Shown here piece by piece: positions 50,980-63,285 of a stretch of 64,000 nt of DNA. Within the stretch, counting starts at the first letter, position 1, and each line of letters opens with the position of its first letter. The DNA is from Chaunax sp. Z400 (taxonomy: Eukaryota; Chordata; Actinopteri; Lophiiformes; Chaunacidae). The position numbers were made by a program, and so were the translations under genes. The DNA lies in assembly GCA_037577475.1 (NCBI GenBank), contig CM075197.1, positions 11,910,018 through 11,974,017 of the forward strand, in the 5' to 3' direction. The notes below the pieces were generated by a model. The model worked only from the letters and a program-made list of their open reading frames with translations. It was not told where the DNA came from and did no database searches.

Positions 50980-51403
50980 GTCTAAACCAGGAGTATTTAA
51001 CAAAAATTAAAAAAGGCCCATTAAGTCAATGCTCTCCCCTTGCTGAGGTCTTAGGTATGTGGCCCCTAACCCTAAACCCAAAACCTTAACCCCAAATAAT
51101 AATAATAATAATAATAACAAAAACATTTATAATAATGAATAATAATAATAATAATGAACTTAAAAACCCAGGATTTGAACTCATCATGGTGAGAGTTGAG
51201 CAACATAACCATTATAAAAGTACATTAAACACCATTTGATGACTCAAAGAATGTCTTGCCACTCCCTTTGATGTCTAAAATTAATTATGTGCTTATCTTT
51301 GCTTCCGTTATGTCAAAAAGGCTTCACAGTCCGGATGGAGGCCTCTCCCAGTCCACATTTGGCCTGGGGGCCGCCAGTTTGTAATTCCTGACCTAAACCA
51401 GTA
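50980..51403. mobile_element. Non-autonomous repeat with short inverted ends and an internal AAT tract
   Basis: Begins 'CTAAACCAGGAGTATTTAAC' and ends 'GTTTGTAATTCCTGACCTAA' + ACC, which are imperfect inverses. Inside are an AAT array (51,097-51,155) and 'TTTGGCCTGGGGGCCGCCAG'. A similar fish element has ends of the form 'CAGGGGTATTCAACT'. No ORF. Confidence 0.5.
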
Positions 51404-51625
51404 ATGGAGAAATATGAGAACTGAACCCAAAACAACATGTAAAGACCTACTGATGAGTTTACAGCATAGACAGAATTGCGTAGATGTGCTTAAGTGTGGC
51501 GCCTGTACTAAACAGGAGTAACTTATAAATCCTCTTTATTCACCCCGTGTGTGGTGGAGAACCGAGGAAGGCTTATCTATCCTCAGCCATCTGTCTCTGT
51601 CTGGTGGGAGGGTTCATTCTCTCTG

Positions 51626-51662
51626 ATTGGCTCATTTCACAAGCTACAAGCTTTCTGATTGG
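51626..51662. promoter_or_regulatory. Paired inverted CCAAT boxes
   Basis: CTGATTGGCT occurs twice, with ATTGG at 51,626-51,630 and 51,658-51,662, 32 bases apart (about three helical turns). This is an arrangement typical of NF-Y-dependent promoters. Confidence 0.45.
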
Positions 51663-52325
51663 CTAATTTGGGGGATTCTAGCCTCTAGCCTGGCCCGGGC
51701 CCTGCTTTTACTTCCTGATCTTCCTTATTCCATTGCTGCCCCCTCAGCTGTGGCTCAGGCGCAGTGAGAGAGGTCAACCTCCTACACACACGCCCATGTA
51801 CTTTGGTCTGCAGTCATTGGCTTTAGCACGCTTTGCTTTCCTTACATAACACCACAGGCTGTCGTGCCTCCCTGATTCCTCTTTTACTTTTTCTTCATAT
51901 TTTTCCCTTGTATCATTCTTTGTCATTCTCATCCCGTCTGTCTTCATGTTAATCTAAGAAGCATGATGGCATTGTCATACCTGTCCACAGCCTCCTCTCA
52001 ACTAAATCCACCTCCTCTCCTCTCCTCTCCTCTGCATAGTAACTGAGGGCCCACCCTCTTCGTTTTCCACTGAAAAACAACTTCACTGCGGTGCTGCAGC
52101 GTGCACCCAGCGCCCCTGAATCACAGAGCAAAGTTTGCATGTGTTGCTTTGTTGTATTGTAGAGTCTCGTTTTTGTTTTAAGCCAGCAGGCAGGCTTGTG
52201 TACGTGTGTGTCTGTGCTAGTGGGACATATTGTTATGTATGGTGCGATGCAATTCATTTGTGTTTGCTGCTCCCACCCTTCTCAAATCTCACCCTCACTG
52301 TTTGAATGACCTGCCTCTTCTACAG

Positions 52326-52380
52326 TGATTGGCTGCCGGCGGCTGCCATATAAGGGCATAGGCCAGCAGCAGAGGCAGGA
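52326..52380 (+). promoter_or_regulatory. Orphan promoter-like site: inverted CCAAT plus CArG/TATA-like box
   Basis: GATTGGCTGCC at 52,328 is followed by CCATATAAGG at 52,346-52,355, a perfect CArG identical to the one in actb intron 1. Spacing is promoter-like and initiation would fall near 52,380. No ORF or clear donor follows. It could be a first exon, an enhancer, or chance. Confidence 0.4.
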
Positions 52381-53199
52381 ATTGGTGTAAAGAGGATGTG
52401 GAGAGCCGGCTCTTGGAGACCGGCATCAGAGAATGTGCAGCCTATAGAGAATTCATAAGAGACTGCCACACCTTTCCTTCAATCCGTCTCCATCTTTTCT
52501 TTAAGTTTACAGCATATCACCTCTTTTTTTTGACATAATTCTCCTCCTCTTCTTTCTGTTTATATGATTGTTACACATCCTCCTCTCTTTTCTTCTACTC
52601 TCATCCTATCTTCCTCCACTGCTCCTCTCTTCTGATTTTTACTAATGAGCACATTCAAAAACTGGTGTCACTCTTTTGCAGCACCTGCTGTACTTATAAG
52701 CTCGGAGTGTGACTGGAAGTCTCTTAATCGCTCATGGCAGCAATCTTTCAGCTTAGTGAGGCACACTAGCTTTACTTTACAGCTGAGGGCCGGTCAAAGT
52801 CCAGACGGAGCAATGCAGCAGCAGCGCATGGTGCTGTTGTGCAGCAGATTGTTTAGTGAGTACAGTATGATGTAATGTATCAGAGCAAGACATGAAGGGA
52901 GAGAGTTTGGTTTATGCAATCCACAGGGAGTTTATGGTCAAAGGTTTACACATCCTGGACATTTTATCGTTTGATTCCATTGTTTTTAGACTCAATATGT
53001 GTAAATTTGACTACTTTATAGGCAAATAAATAAAGGTTCATGTTCCCTGCCTTGGAATTTTATACCTGGCAGTATGGAGTGGAACATGATCTAGGCACAT
53101 CTAGCTATGCAGAGATCACAGGGAAGAACTAGAACACACTAGAGAGATAACATCCCATCTGACCTGGTCATGGCCGTACGCAGGATTTTAGAAATACTG

Positions 53200-53760
53200 A
53201 GGTCCAAAAACTGAGCTTGCTATGCTGTAAAATCTACTAAGTTGAGTTACTTAAAAATATTATGCAAACTCATTCCCTTAGATAAATTAAGAAAAGTAAA
53301 CTTGAGATTTTGAGTGTGCAATACTTAGACCAACTTCTTTACTTTGTGTAACACTTAAATTAGCTTGCTTACTGTTATTGCAAAAACTTCAACTATTAAT
53401 ATCCTAATATATATTGTAACATGCTGAAATTTCTTATTGCATGAATTTGACTAAATATTTTTGCTTCTTGCTCTGGAGTGCTTGTTATTACAATACATCA
53501 CACTACTTTATTTTATCACCCTCTTGCATCACCCAGGCGAGACGTCACTCACCGTGTGAGAGACTTAACTCATGATGCAATGGTGTTGTACAACTAACCA
53601 TTTTCTATAGAAATATTTCTAAAGAACTAATTACTGCTTAACTGATAATTACTACTTAATTGATAATCAGAACACATTTAAACACAGGTTAACACATTGT
53701 CTCAAGGTATGCTGGGAAACTCCACCCACCTATCCCCAGCACGCTACAGTATCTAGGTAT
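53200..53760. repeat. Possible AT-rich dispersed repeat
   Basis: 'CTAAGTTGAGTTACTTAAAA' and 'AAGAAAAGTAAACTTGAGAT', with an end near 'GTATGCTGGGAAACTCCACC', resemble a common fish element. No coding capacity. Confidence 0.35.
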
Positions 53761-55440
53761 ATACCCATTGTGTAAAACCACAGCTGTTTGGTTGTTTCAA
53801 CTGTCATTAAACATTTATGTCATATTGGCAAAAATCATCAGGTACCCAACATTGACTAGGACAGCTGCAGAACAATAGTTAGTTCTTCCTCGGACTAGGT
53901 GATTCAATCCTTTGGTAGTTACACTATCCAGATGGCACCTGGGCTTGTGGGTGGGAGACGGTGCAGCCGGTGGGGGCGGCTGGGGGTGAGGGCCTGGTTG
54001 GAGCTGGTTGCATCCTCTGGATGCGTTGGTCTGGGATGAGGTTTTCAGGAGGTGCCCAACCTTCACCGAGTGTTTCAGCCTTTATCCTCAATGCTCTCTT
54101 ATCCCTCTTACCCGGGTCTGTAGGCTGTACCAGCTGCCCCCCAAACAAAGTCAATCTATGCTGGTGTGTACTATTGCCACCACTTGGGTGTGGTTTTATA
54201 TAAGCCTGTATAGGTTTCTACCATGCCCTCACACAAACTTCTTTCTTCTTGTTTTTTTTAATTTACTTTATGTCTAGTATTGATGGTGTGAAATAAAAAA
54301 ACAAATAAAAAAACTGTTAAGAGCATTCCATGTAACAGATCTGAATGTGAATTAAAGATTTTAGAAGCCTGGACAGCAAATACCTGAGTAGAGTACCTCT
54401 GGTGAACAGCACAGGAACATAATTCTGATCCTATCCTGGTCACAGTGGGCAGTACCTGCTCTTCCTCTCTCATCATCTCCATCACCTTCTCTCTTTCTTT
54501 TTCTCTCTGTCTCATCATGTCCTGTATCACCTCTTTTATCAAACCTGAGCTATGACTGAGCTTCTTTTCATTTTAGTCTGTGTCACTGTAAGGAATTAAA
54601 CTCAGGGTCAGGTGATAATTATAAGCAAATGTTACCAGCCTCTAATTGGTTAATATTACAGTGAAATAAAAAATGAACATGTTGACCTCGTTTCAACATG
54701 CATGTAAACCTTTTACACAAACTGAATTAAAAGAAAAGCATCGAAACTTTTGTTTAAGTTTACCAGCGAAAAAACACACAAGTTTATGATGAGTTAAAAT
54801 GGGAGGAGCACAGTGAAAATTTGGTGAAATTCAGTGAAAGCAAGCATGAATGTGTTGGCGACCTGTCCAGGGCGTTTCCTGTCTTTCGCCCAATGTCAGC
54901 CCCCCACAATTTTGCAAAGATTAGCAATTATACACAATGGATGGACAAATAATCTGCGCTAACATCCTTAGCATTGGTCAGGGGCTGAGAAAATGTGTTG
55001 TCAAATGATGAGGCTATCAGCACTTGTTATGATAAATAGACACAGAACTGAATTTTCAATGACAGAACTATAATGTTAATAATATTCATTTACCATTTAA
55101 ATCAAAACAGTGTTCTGTTTTATTGATAGTAACTTTACTGTAATAGTTCTTTATGTCTTCAGTGAGTTTCGTTAACACAGGGGCCTCTTCCCTTTTACAG
55201 TGTAACATCAAAGTAAGAGTTACTGGTTTCCAGTCATAGCAGATGCAGTTTTTCATCCATGTAATGCAGCAGTTGATCTGAAACTTGTATCTTGTTTTGT
55301 CTGTTTGTACCTGCGGCTCAGAGGAGGATGCCAATGCTGCCAGTTCACAACTCCTTCACCCCTTTTCTCCTTAACTGTGGGGTTGTTTGTGTTTGGGTTG
55401 GCAGGAGTGTGTGAGGTGTAATGGTGTACAGTTATGTGCA
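53761..55440. other. Intergenic
   Basis: A CG/G-rich patch at 53,940-54,060 and a minus-strand TATAAAA at 54,194-54,200 are the only points of note. No recognisable coding exon. Confidence 0.5.
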
Positions 55441-55450
55441 TTCTTTGTAT

Positions 55451-55470
55451 GTGTGTGTGTGTGTGTGTGT
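55451..55470 (+). repeat. (TG)n microsatellite
   Basis: Ten TG units; further TG runs follow at 55,745-55,765 and 55,890-55,913. Confidence 0.9.
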
Positions 55471-55744
55471 ATTTGTTGACCCAGGATTGTATTAGTGAGG
55501 CCACGCCCTCCTGTTGATGCCGACGTCCATAAAAGGAAATCTTTAAGTTTGTCACATGACAACAATCTGAAGAATGCAAGACCAGTCACATGGGAGGCCT
55601 TCTCAAAGAAATCTGCTTGACCCCCTGAGGACTGTCAAATTATGTGTGTGTCCTTGTGTGTGTCGATGTGCATGTTTGCTCCATGGGTGTGTGTTCTGAG
55701 AGCCTATTAGTGTGCATGTGTCCTCCGATGACTCTCTCTGTGTA

Positions 55745-55765
55745 TGTGTGTGTGTGTGTGTGTGT
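55745..55765 (+). repeat. (TG)n microsatellite
   Basis: About ten TG units. Confidence 0.9.
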
Positions 55766-55889
55766 ATGAGATTACAGGGGAATTCACAGCTCGAGAGATT
55801 TCACTTCTTTTTCAGTTACATTTCAGTAACTGGAAACTGCAGAGGAGGACATTCTTGTTTCCTTTTTAGACAGAGGATGGACAGTTGTT

Positions 55890-55913
55890 TGTGTGTGTGT
55901 GTGTGTGTGTGTG
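55890..55913 (+). repeat. (TG)n microsatellite
   Basis: About twelve TG units. Confidence 0.9.
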
Positions 55914-56639
55914 ATGGTGGATTTTCACCTTAATGTGTGATCTGTACAAAGTTGTTTAACCATTAGAAACAAGATTCCTCTTGCTCTACCATCTCATAGC
56001 CCGGTGCAGGATTGTGCACGAGACAACAATTTATTGTGGTGTATGCCTTATTTGTGTAATGAAAGTCAGAACACACACACTTCCTCTCACTTCAGCTGAA
56101 GCCACTGTGTGGGCTGCAGCTGTGGCTGGTCTGTGCTGCCTCCTATAGCCACAATAAAACACACGGGAGGTAAAATCGCTCAAAAAGTTATGAATGGTTC
56201 TACATGAAATGTTTTGACAGGCAGGGTAATTCACTAGAATTTGGTGGAGATCCAGATTATTATTATTGTAGTATTCTTTACCATTGCAGGATAGGGGTGA
56301 TTACATGATTTTTGCTTCTAACTTCACGAATAACACCAACAATGCTTGGACAAAAATTACACAATGACATCCTCATTAGATCCACCACACATTTATATGA
56401 CTCATGGGAAATTTGCTACTGTGGGAGATCAAATAACAAGCATGAAATACTCAGAATCCCCTGCCATGGGTGCATTTTACTGAAGAAAGACAAAAAGAAG
56501 TTATTGAAGTTGTCTGTTAATTGTAATTCTTGTTAACCGCACATCTGAGAAAAATGTTTTCAAAATTAATTTTTTTTTAAATTAATAATTTCTTTAATTA
56601 AAAAAGAAATAATTAAAAATTAAATAAAATGCTTGGAAT

Positions 56640-56965
56640 TCCCAAAATATCAAAAGGCACCTCTCCAGTTCATGGGTATATATAATGTTTGGTGAAAGAA
56701 TATTCAACAGTATTTGATTTATGCCCCAGAAACCCTCATCTGACACAAATTCCAAAAACACAATGAGCCTAAATTGGACTTGTAACCATGTAAAAGGAAA
56801 AAATACAAACAATGAAAGTCCCTAAATAGCAAAAGGCACCACATCAGTACTTAGTTGTCGTGTGCAGGAAGTATTGTGAACATTTTTTCAACAGTTCTTG
56901 AATTATGCTCTGAAAAACTAAAGGTTAGAGAGACGGGCGGACGGAATCCATTCCCATATAGGGGT
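56640..56965 (+). repeat. Two tandem copies of the 'aaaggcacc' dispersed repeat
   Basis: 'ATCAAAAGGCACCTCTCCAG' near 56,650 and 'AGCAAAAGGCACCACATCAG' near 56,830 head two diverged copies. Each has an '(C)AACAGT' block and a 'TTATGC' block. The second ends with 'GAGACGGGCGGACGGAATCC'. Confidence 0.55.
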
Positions 56966-57002
56966 ATAATAATGATACCAATGTGCTTCTAAATTGTAGG
57001 GG

Positions 57003-57190
57003 TGGGGGGTGCCATATAGCTCATTAGATAAAGCATGTGCCCCATGTGCAGAATCCTTTAGTGGCAGCTATGGGTTTTATTCCACCTGTGGCCTTTTGCC
57101 GCATGTCTTCGCCTTGTCTCTCCCACGTTTCTTGTCGCCATCTTTAGCCGTCTTCTAAACAAAGGCCGAAAATCCAGAAAAAAAATAAAT
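57003..57190 (+). mobile_element. tRNA-derived SINE
   Basis: The head resembles a tRNA gene: A-box-like TAGCTCATTAGATAA (57,017-57,031) and B-box-like GGGTTTTATTCC (57,072-57,083; consensus GGTTCGANTCC). It continues 'GGCCTTTTGCCGCATGTC' and 'CTCTCCCACGTTTCTTGTCG' and ends in an A-rich tail (57,175-57,188). The order fits a common percomorph SINE. Both internal promoter boxes are mutated, so it is an old, probably silent copy, not a functional tRNA. Confidence 0.8.
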
Positions 57191-57322
57191 TTCCAGGGGT
57201 AGGTTTTCATTGTCAAGGAGTCATATTATGACGGTCAAACTACCATGAGACTGTTGCTCTTAGGTGCAATGACAAAATGAAGAAACTGACCAGCCTTGTC
57301 GGAGGTTTGCACTCTCTGAGTC
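57189..57322 (+). repeat. Dispersed fish repeat, 3' end of the 'aggattacgcaaaaact' family
   Basis: Directly after the SINE. Aligns with 46,627-46,770: 'GGTTTTCATTGTCAAGGAGT', 'CTTAGGTGCAATGACAAAAT' and 'TCGGAGGTTTGCACTCTCTG'. The SINE probably inserted into an older copy. Confidence 0.65.
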
Positions 57323-57894
57323 TAGTTACAAGTCTTTTTTTTAACTGTACACAGAGAGGGACATTTTATTAGTTATTTTTTATTCTCATAGGGCGCCAAG
57401 CAAGGTTAAGAGTTGGCAGGTATAGACACAGACACCACCACTACACAATATCATACAGTGGTAGAGGAGACGAGGTCTTATCTGGGCTGCTTATCCCATC
57501 TTCGTTTTATCTGCTGTCAGTATGCATTTTAGTAATGAGGACATCAGATTTTGTTCAACAGGCTTTTTTTTGTGTGTGTCATCAGCTCAACATTTCTATT
57601 TTTTCCAAAATGGAGCAACAACACTAAACAGTTCCTGTTTTAGTCATTTAATTTTCCCTGAGTTGAGGATTTTCATATCAGTGCTGCATCAATGTTGTTC
57701 CCTGCTTGCTATCTTTAAATAACAACATTAACCCTCAACAATATACTCCCTCACAAACTTTGTTGTCACAGCCTGACTTTTCAGCTAACGAGTGGTTATT
57801 AGCTGCATTTAATGTGTGCATTTCAAGGTTGCAGGATTTGATAAGAGTTGTATTTTAACAAGACTCTGCAGCCATGCCAGTGACTCTGTGAGGC

Positions 57895-58265
57895 TATACC
57901 TGGGCAAGATCATGCTAACATTCACATGCTAATATGCTCATCTTTAGCAGGTGTAATGTTTAGCATGTTTACCTTTTTATTCAGCTTGTTAGCATGCTAA
58001 CATTTGCTGATTAGTAGTAAAAACTGAATGCTGTTCAGTATTAAAGAGTTATTCTCTTGGAACCAAATGTCATGGCTATACATCCACCCGCTGTTGAACG
58101 ATTTCATCATAACCCAAATATCAACTTCTGAGCTGTACAAAGGGAAATTTCAGGGATCCCATAAGTCATGAGGATTCAGCCTCTGGGGACCATGAATATC
58201 TGTACATAATTTAATGGCAATCCAACTATCCAAGTAGTTGTAGAGATTTTTCAGAGGTGATACAT
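57895..58265 (+). repeat. Dispersed fish repeat ('tgctaacatgctaa' family)
   Basis: 'CTAACATTCACATGCTAATA' and 'TTAGCATGCTAACATTTGCT', later 'GGGACCATGAATATCTGTAC' and 'TTTAATGGCAATCCAACTAT', in the order of a well-known percomorph repeat. Confidence 0.6.
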
Positions 58266-58864
58266 AATGAAGACATAAAACGCTAAATGAAAGTACCGCA
58301 CTGTATTGTGAGAAATGTGGAGCAGAACATTTTTTTCTGTGGTACATCATTTTAACACCGGAAATTTATAAACAGATTATAATTTAGGCAACTTTCATTC
58401 TTTGGTAGTTTGTTTGTACATGACCTCTACTGACTCAGTACATTCCCGTCACTGCCCCCCCCACCCCCCACCCCAGGATTTCATAAGAGAGGGAAAAAGA
58501 GACACGCAGAGAGAAGGGGGAGAGATGAGAGAACGCGGTAAAAAATACAGAGAAATGAGGCAAGAAAAAGGAGATTCTGACTGGGATATAAACTGGGTTA
58601 ATTCGCGATCCCCCTTTAACTCCTCCTCCCTTTTCTCCCACCAACAACCAAGAGCCCTCACTCCTCCCGGCCTCACCCCTCTGTCTTCACCGGACACACA
58701 CACGCCAGAGGAAACAGGAGGTGATGTAATGGCTGATGTCCTCAAGAATACACACTGTTCTGTGCCATTTTCTTGATGTGCTTCCTCCATTCATTCATTT
58801 TACTCACTCCTCGTCATCTCTAAGACTTTGGTATTTTTCTCCAGCATGGCAATTAACTCCCCCA

Positions 58865-58866
<2 letters not shown>

Positions 58867-58898
<32 letters not shown>
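58867..58898 (+). repeat. (TG)16 microsatellite
   Basis: Uninterrupted TG run. Confidence 0.93.
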
Positions 58899-58899
<1 letters not shown>

Positions 58900-58900
<1 letters not shown>

Positions 58901-60120
58901 AAGATTAACAAGCCTGTTTGGCACTGTGTCCAACACCCCTCCCTCCTTCTTTCCCTCCTCCCCACACCCTCTCTTCTCCTTCTGCATTGCAACATTGACC
59001 ATGAGATTCTATCAGATGTGTCCTCGTTGTGCCATCGTTTTCTCACCTCACCATGTGCACACATTCACTTCATGTCAGTCGGCTAAAGTGGGAACACTGG
59101 TTTTAAAGAACTGGCTTAACATATGTTTAAAAGGAAGAGGATATGAGGTAAAAAAAAAAAAAACTCATCAGGGAGAGAAAGAATGGAGGCATAAGTATTA
59201 GGAGAATACGTTTGTGTTTCCTTCAGTGTGTCTGTGCATGCATGCATGTATAATAAGTGTGAGTGTGTTACACTTAATGATATGGGATTCCCTAAGCAGT
59301 GGGATCCAGTCAAACCCTCAAAATGTAGGTCAAGAGGCACTGCATTTTCTTTGTTGCGTAACCATGGACACACACACACACACATGCACGAGTGTGTAGC
59401 TAGATCCTGTGTAAACCACAATGCACGACATCAGGCTGTGAGTGTGCCGATGTAAAGGGACGCCATCCAGTTTTATGAAACCTTCAGCTGCAGCTATTCC
59501 CTCTAGATCCCCAGTTCTACAGACAGGTATGTGTTCAGTGTGTGTAACGGAGCAGAGCGATAAGGCCTTAACAGGTGGATAACCTGCTGCACCGTCATTG
59601 GCTGAGGCCTGCAGGTAAACACCTGAACTGTACTGCCTTTGCAAGGAGACTCCGACTCACTCGTTCCACATGGCTCATTCTTTATCACTCCGATCTCCAG
59701 TCTTTCACCTCTCTTCTTACTCGTTTTCTTCATTTTTCCAATGTGTGGTTTTCTCTCTTTACCTTGCAAAGCCTTTCTGATTCACTTGGCAACCTCTCTG
59801 TTCATCCTGCAGTTTCACATCGCTCCACTTTGTTGCAGAGGGACGAAGAGAAAGAAGGAGAGAGAGGGAGATGGGGCACTGAGAGAGAGGTAGTTACACC
59901 TTTGTCGGTTCATCTGATAGTAAGCTGATCTGGAAAGTACTAACAAGCTGTTACATAAGGGATAGGAGACACCCTGAGAGACTGTGTGTGAGCATGAAGT
60001 GTGCGACACAGTAGCAGTCTGAATTCTCTCTTGTTTTCCCGTTTATTTGGTAATGCACAGATAACTGGGTTAGTCACAATGTGGATTTTTTTCTGTAAAA
60101 GGAATTTGCTTGTATCCGTG
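58900..60120. other. Intergenic
   Basis: Only an A-run (59,149-59,163), a short CA run (59,368-59,384) and a GA-rich patch (59,845-59,890) were seen. Confidence 0.6.
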
Positions 60121-60132
60121 GGTCATGAGTGT

Positions 60133-60137
<5 letters not shown>

Positions 60138-60211
<74 letters not shown>
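60138..60211 (+). repeat. (TG)37 microsatellite
   Basis: About 74 bases of pure TG after a short interrupted lead-in. Confidence 0.95.
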
Positions 60212-60213
<2 letters not shown>

Positions 60214-60674
60214 GAAACCACATTGTTATTGAGAGGAAATGGAACAAGTTGAGTGTGTGTGTGCTTTAATTTGTCTTCCTTAGACTGACCTAATTCCACA
60301 TGATACCACTATATATAACTACAGTAGTGAATTGTTTGCTCTTGCTGATGAACATTACAGACTACTAAACGTCCTGCCCAGTCATGTGGTGAAGATCCTG
60401 TCAACTCATCTTCATCATTTAGGCGTAAAACGGGGAGTTTAATGATGTTGTTTGCATTAATTATTAAAACTAAAACATTTACCAGGGGAAACACCCTGAA
60501 CACCACCCACCTAGATTTTCATTTTGACTGCGTCTTCCACTTATTAACAACTAGAATGCCACCCATTAGAGCACAAGCCTCTGCCAAGGCAGCTCAATTT
60601 CCCCATTATCACGTCACAAAAACATCAACCTTTATCTGAATCCACTCACGTTAATGGATTCTTCCTGCCACATG

Positions 60675-60770
60675 CCCAACCCTTAATGAAAATCTGTCAG
60701 GCAGTTTTTATGTAATCCTGCTAACAGACAAACCAACGGCTGCGAAAAAAATTACCTCCTTGTCTGAGTA
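60675..60770 (-). repeat. Dispersed fish repeat ('aggattacgcaaaaact' family), partial, minus
   Basis: 'TTTTTATGTAATCCTGCTAA' with 'CAGACAAACCAACGG' is the reversed family signature. Confidence 0.6.
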
Positions 60771-61438
60771 AATTCAACTCTAATATGTGTTATTGCACTT
60801 TATCTGATGACTCATAAAACAGGAAAGTTTCGATTTCTTCAGCACCCTGATGGGAAACCTGAGTCCTCTTTTATTTTACAAGAATGTGTGCACATGTCCA
60901 ACAAGGCTGCTCAACACTCTGAAAATACTGTTTAAATAGTAAAAGCAGCAGGCTAATACAGTGATACCCACAGTGATGTAATGGACTTACATGCATATGC
61001 ATTATTTGTCATTTCATTCAAGCAAGTGCAATAGCTTATTGTGCACCAAAAATGAATCCCTTCTTCTTTTTCCCTTCCCTATGAAAAGTATATCCAGAAA
61101 ACGCATGTTTTAATGCTGACTGACAAAACAGAAAAACACAAACAGGACTGAAAACCTAACAGAAGGTCGGCTGCTGCAGCAACAGAAATAAATGCAGCGA
61201 AACAAACAGTTTAAACACATATTGTGTGGATTATTTGATTTGGAAATATAGGGCAGCAGCATGAATTCCTAACATGTGGAGTAAGATGTTTTAACAATGA
61301 GCTAGTATTACTCTGGGTGTGTTCAGAAGAAGCAGAGTTGAACGTAATTCACCATCAGTCATTTCCAACACATGCAGTTCTGCTGTTCAGCAGACAGGGG
61401 CAGAACTGAGAGCAGTCTGCTCTAGAATGTGGAAACCC

Positions 61439-61515
61439 CCATACTTTACTTTACATTCTTTACTTTACATACTTTACATACTTTACTTTACATACGTTAC
61501 ACACTTTACTTTAGT
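61439..61515 (+). repeat. Minisatellite of CTTTACATA/CTTTA units
   Basis: About 77 bases of ACTTTACATACTTT-like units with small changes. Confidence 0.85.
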
Positions 61516-61731
61516 AGGAAGTGTGGTACATTGCACTTTACATTGCACCCAGACTCTGAGGACAAAATAAAGTTGCATTACAGTGAGAGAACAGTACAGT
61601 ACAGAGGTAGATCTACAGCATGTCTGCACACAGGGATCAAACCAGTATGATGCCCCCTGGTTTGGACCGCAATGGCGGCTGGCCAGTGTGTGTATATGTT
61701 TTGGCCAACTGGGCCAAATGTCAATGATCCC

Positions 61732-61733
<2 letters not shown>

Positions 61734-61770
<37 letters not shown>
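61734..61770 (+). repeat. (TG)n microsatellite
   Basis: About 18 TG units. Confidence 0.93.
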
Positions 61771-61777
<7 letters not shown>

Positions 61778-62209
61778 TGTGTCAGCAGATGGTGTGTGTC
61801 TGTCCCACACATGCTGCTGTCTTCCATTATGAGTTCCCAATCATCAATTATTCACACCAGGAGATTGAAACCAGTGAAGAAGAAAAACAAATGTACTGTA
61901 AAATCAATCAAATACCAAAAATATTTCAAAAATATTTTTTAACTGGTCAAACTTGGACACAGCGTCTGTGTCTGCTCATGCTTGTCATTTAAAAAAAGTG
62001 TTTATTTTTGTATATGTGCACTGCATACATAAAATAAAAAGAACTGCAGTGGCTGCATCTTTCAGGGGTCTGTGTAATAAGAGGCCAGAGAACAGCTGGT
62101 GTTGGTCCTTGAGGGTGTGTGTGTGTGTCCAAAGAGGCTGGGTAGGGGGGCCTCTGACCCTTTGTTGAAAGGGGGCATATCATTAGCATCTAAACTCCTT
62201 ATTGCCCAT

Positions 62210-62330
62210 GAAGAGAAAGAAAGAGAGATGAAAAGCTGAGGAGAGAGGAAGGGAGAGAGTGAGACAGGGAAATGAAGAAAGGGGGAGAAGGAGAGAGAGA
62301 GGGAGAGGGGAACCCAGGGGATGAAACAGT
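62210..62330 (+). repeat. Purine-rich (GA)-like tract
   Basis: GAGA/GGGA-rich sequence. It is followed at 62,378-62,450 by a CTCT-rich tract, so the two could pair. Confidence 0.75.
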
Positions 62331-62377
62331 AAAGTGGTAGCAATAATCAGTTACACCTGCCAGCTCTATTAAATGCA

Positions 62378-62450
62378 CTCTCTCTCTCTCTGTCTCTCTG
62401 TCTCTCTCACTCTCTCTCTCTGTCTCTCTCACTCTCTCTCTCTGTGTGTG
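62378..62450 (+). repeat. (CT)n/(TCTG)n tract ending in TG
   Basis: Repeated CTCTCTCTGTCTCTCT units, then TGTGTGTG. Confidence 0.9.
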
Positions 62451-62589
62451 TGTCTGTGCCTGATCTGGGTGTAGTCGGCTTATGTAGCCAGAAGGTGGAG
62501 CAACAGAGCTCCTTTAGGCTCCTGCAGGGATGAGACAGAGACGTACAGGCAGACAGCCGAGCTGAACGTAATTCAACATCCTGTAATAT

Positions 62590-63285
62590 AAGATGAAATA
62601 AAACTTTATTGATCCACTTTATGGATAAGACAACACATAGGAAAACATCGTAACAATCTCTCTAATAAATACATTTAAATGAGAGAAGAAATCGGAGGGA
62701 TGACATTAAAAATACAAACATACATGAATTAAGATACCCTAGACAATGTATATACTGTATATATATATATATTGTACTGTAATATATACTGTAAATAAGT
62801 CTTAATAATCATGAGTAATTCATACAATATACATTGTATTACATACAATATATGTGCAGTATTTGGGATGTACACACACATTATACACTAAATCACAGCA
62901 ACTTGAAATAGAATAGAAATGGAAAAGAATAACATGATGAAATGTATAATAAAAGTAAAACTACAGTAACAGTAAGATGGTTTTAGCAAATATATTACTA
63001 TAGGGTGAAATAGATTATATAATTCATTGTTAAACAAACATGTCTGAATTGGGCACTCCTATATATACTCTAGTGGATGCCATCACAACCAATCAGAGTG
63101 TCTGATTCAGATGTGTTGCTCAGAAAAAAAGAAACAGAAAAAAAATCAACACAAATCTCTGCTTCATGACATGCCAGTTGCCCCGTTTGTAATTATGGAA
63201 CTACCATGATAAACTGTATGTATATCATGTTTAGAGATATATATTTGTAGGAAAGAAATGACACTTCCCATAATAACGGGCCAAG
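62590..63285. other. AT-rich intergenic, possible repeat edge
   Basis: 'AATAAAACTTTATTGATCCA' at about 62,598 resembles the start of a common fish repeat. (TA)n at 62,758-62,771. Nothing coding recognised. Confidence 0.4.

Noticed and set aside
57003..57090. A functional tRNA gene
   Set aside because: The head is tRNA-like, but both promoter boxes are degenerate and a SINE body and A-tail follow, so it is a SINE.
58402..58776. 124-codon plus-strand frame
   Set aside because: Purine-rich low-complexity sequence, not recognised, no splice sites of note.
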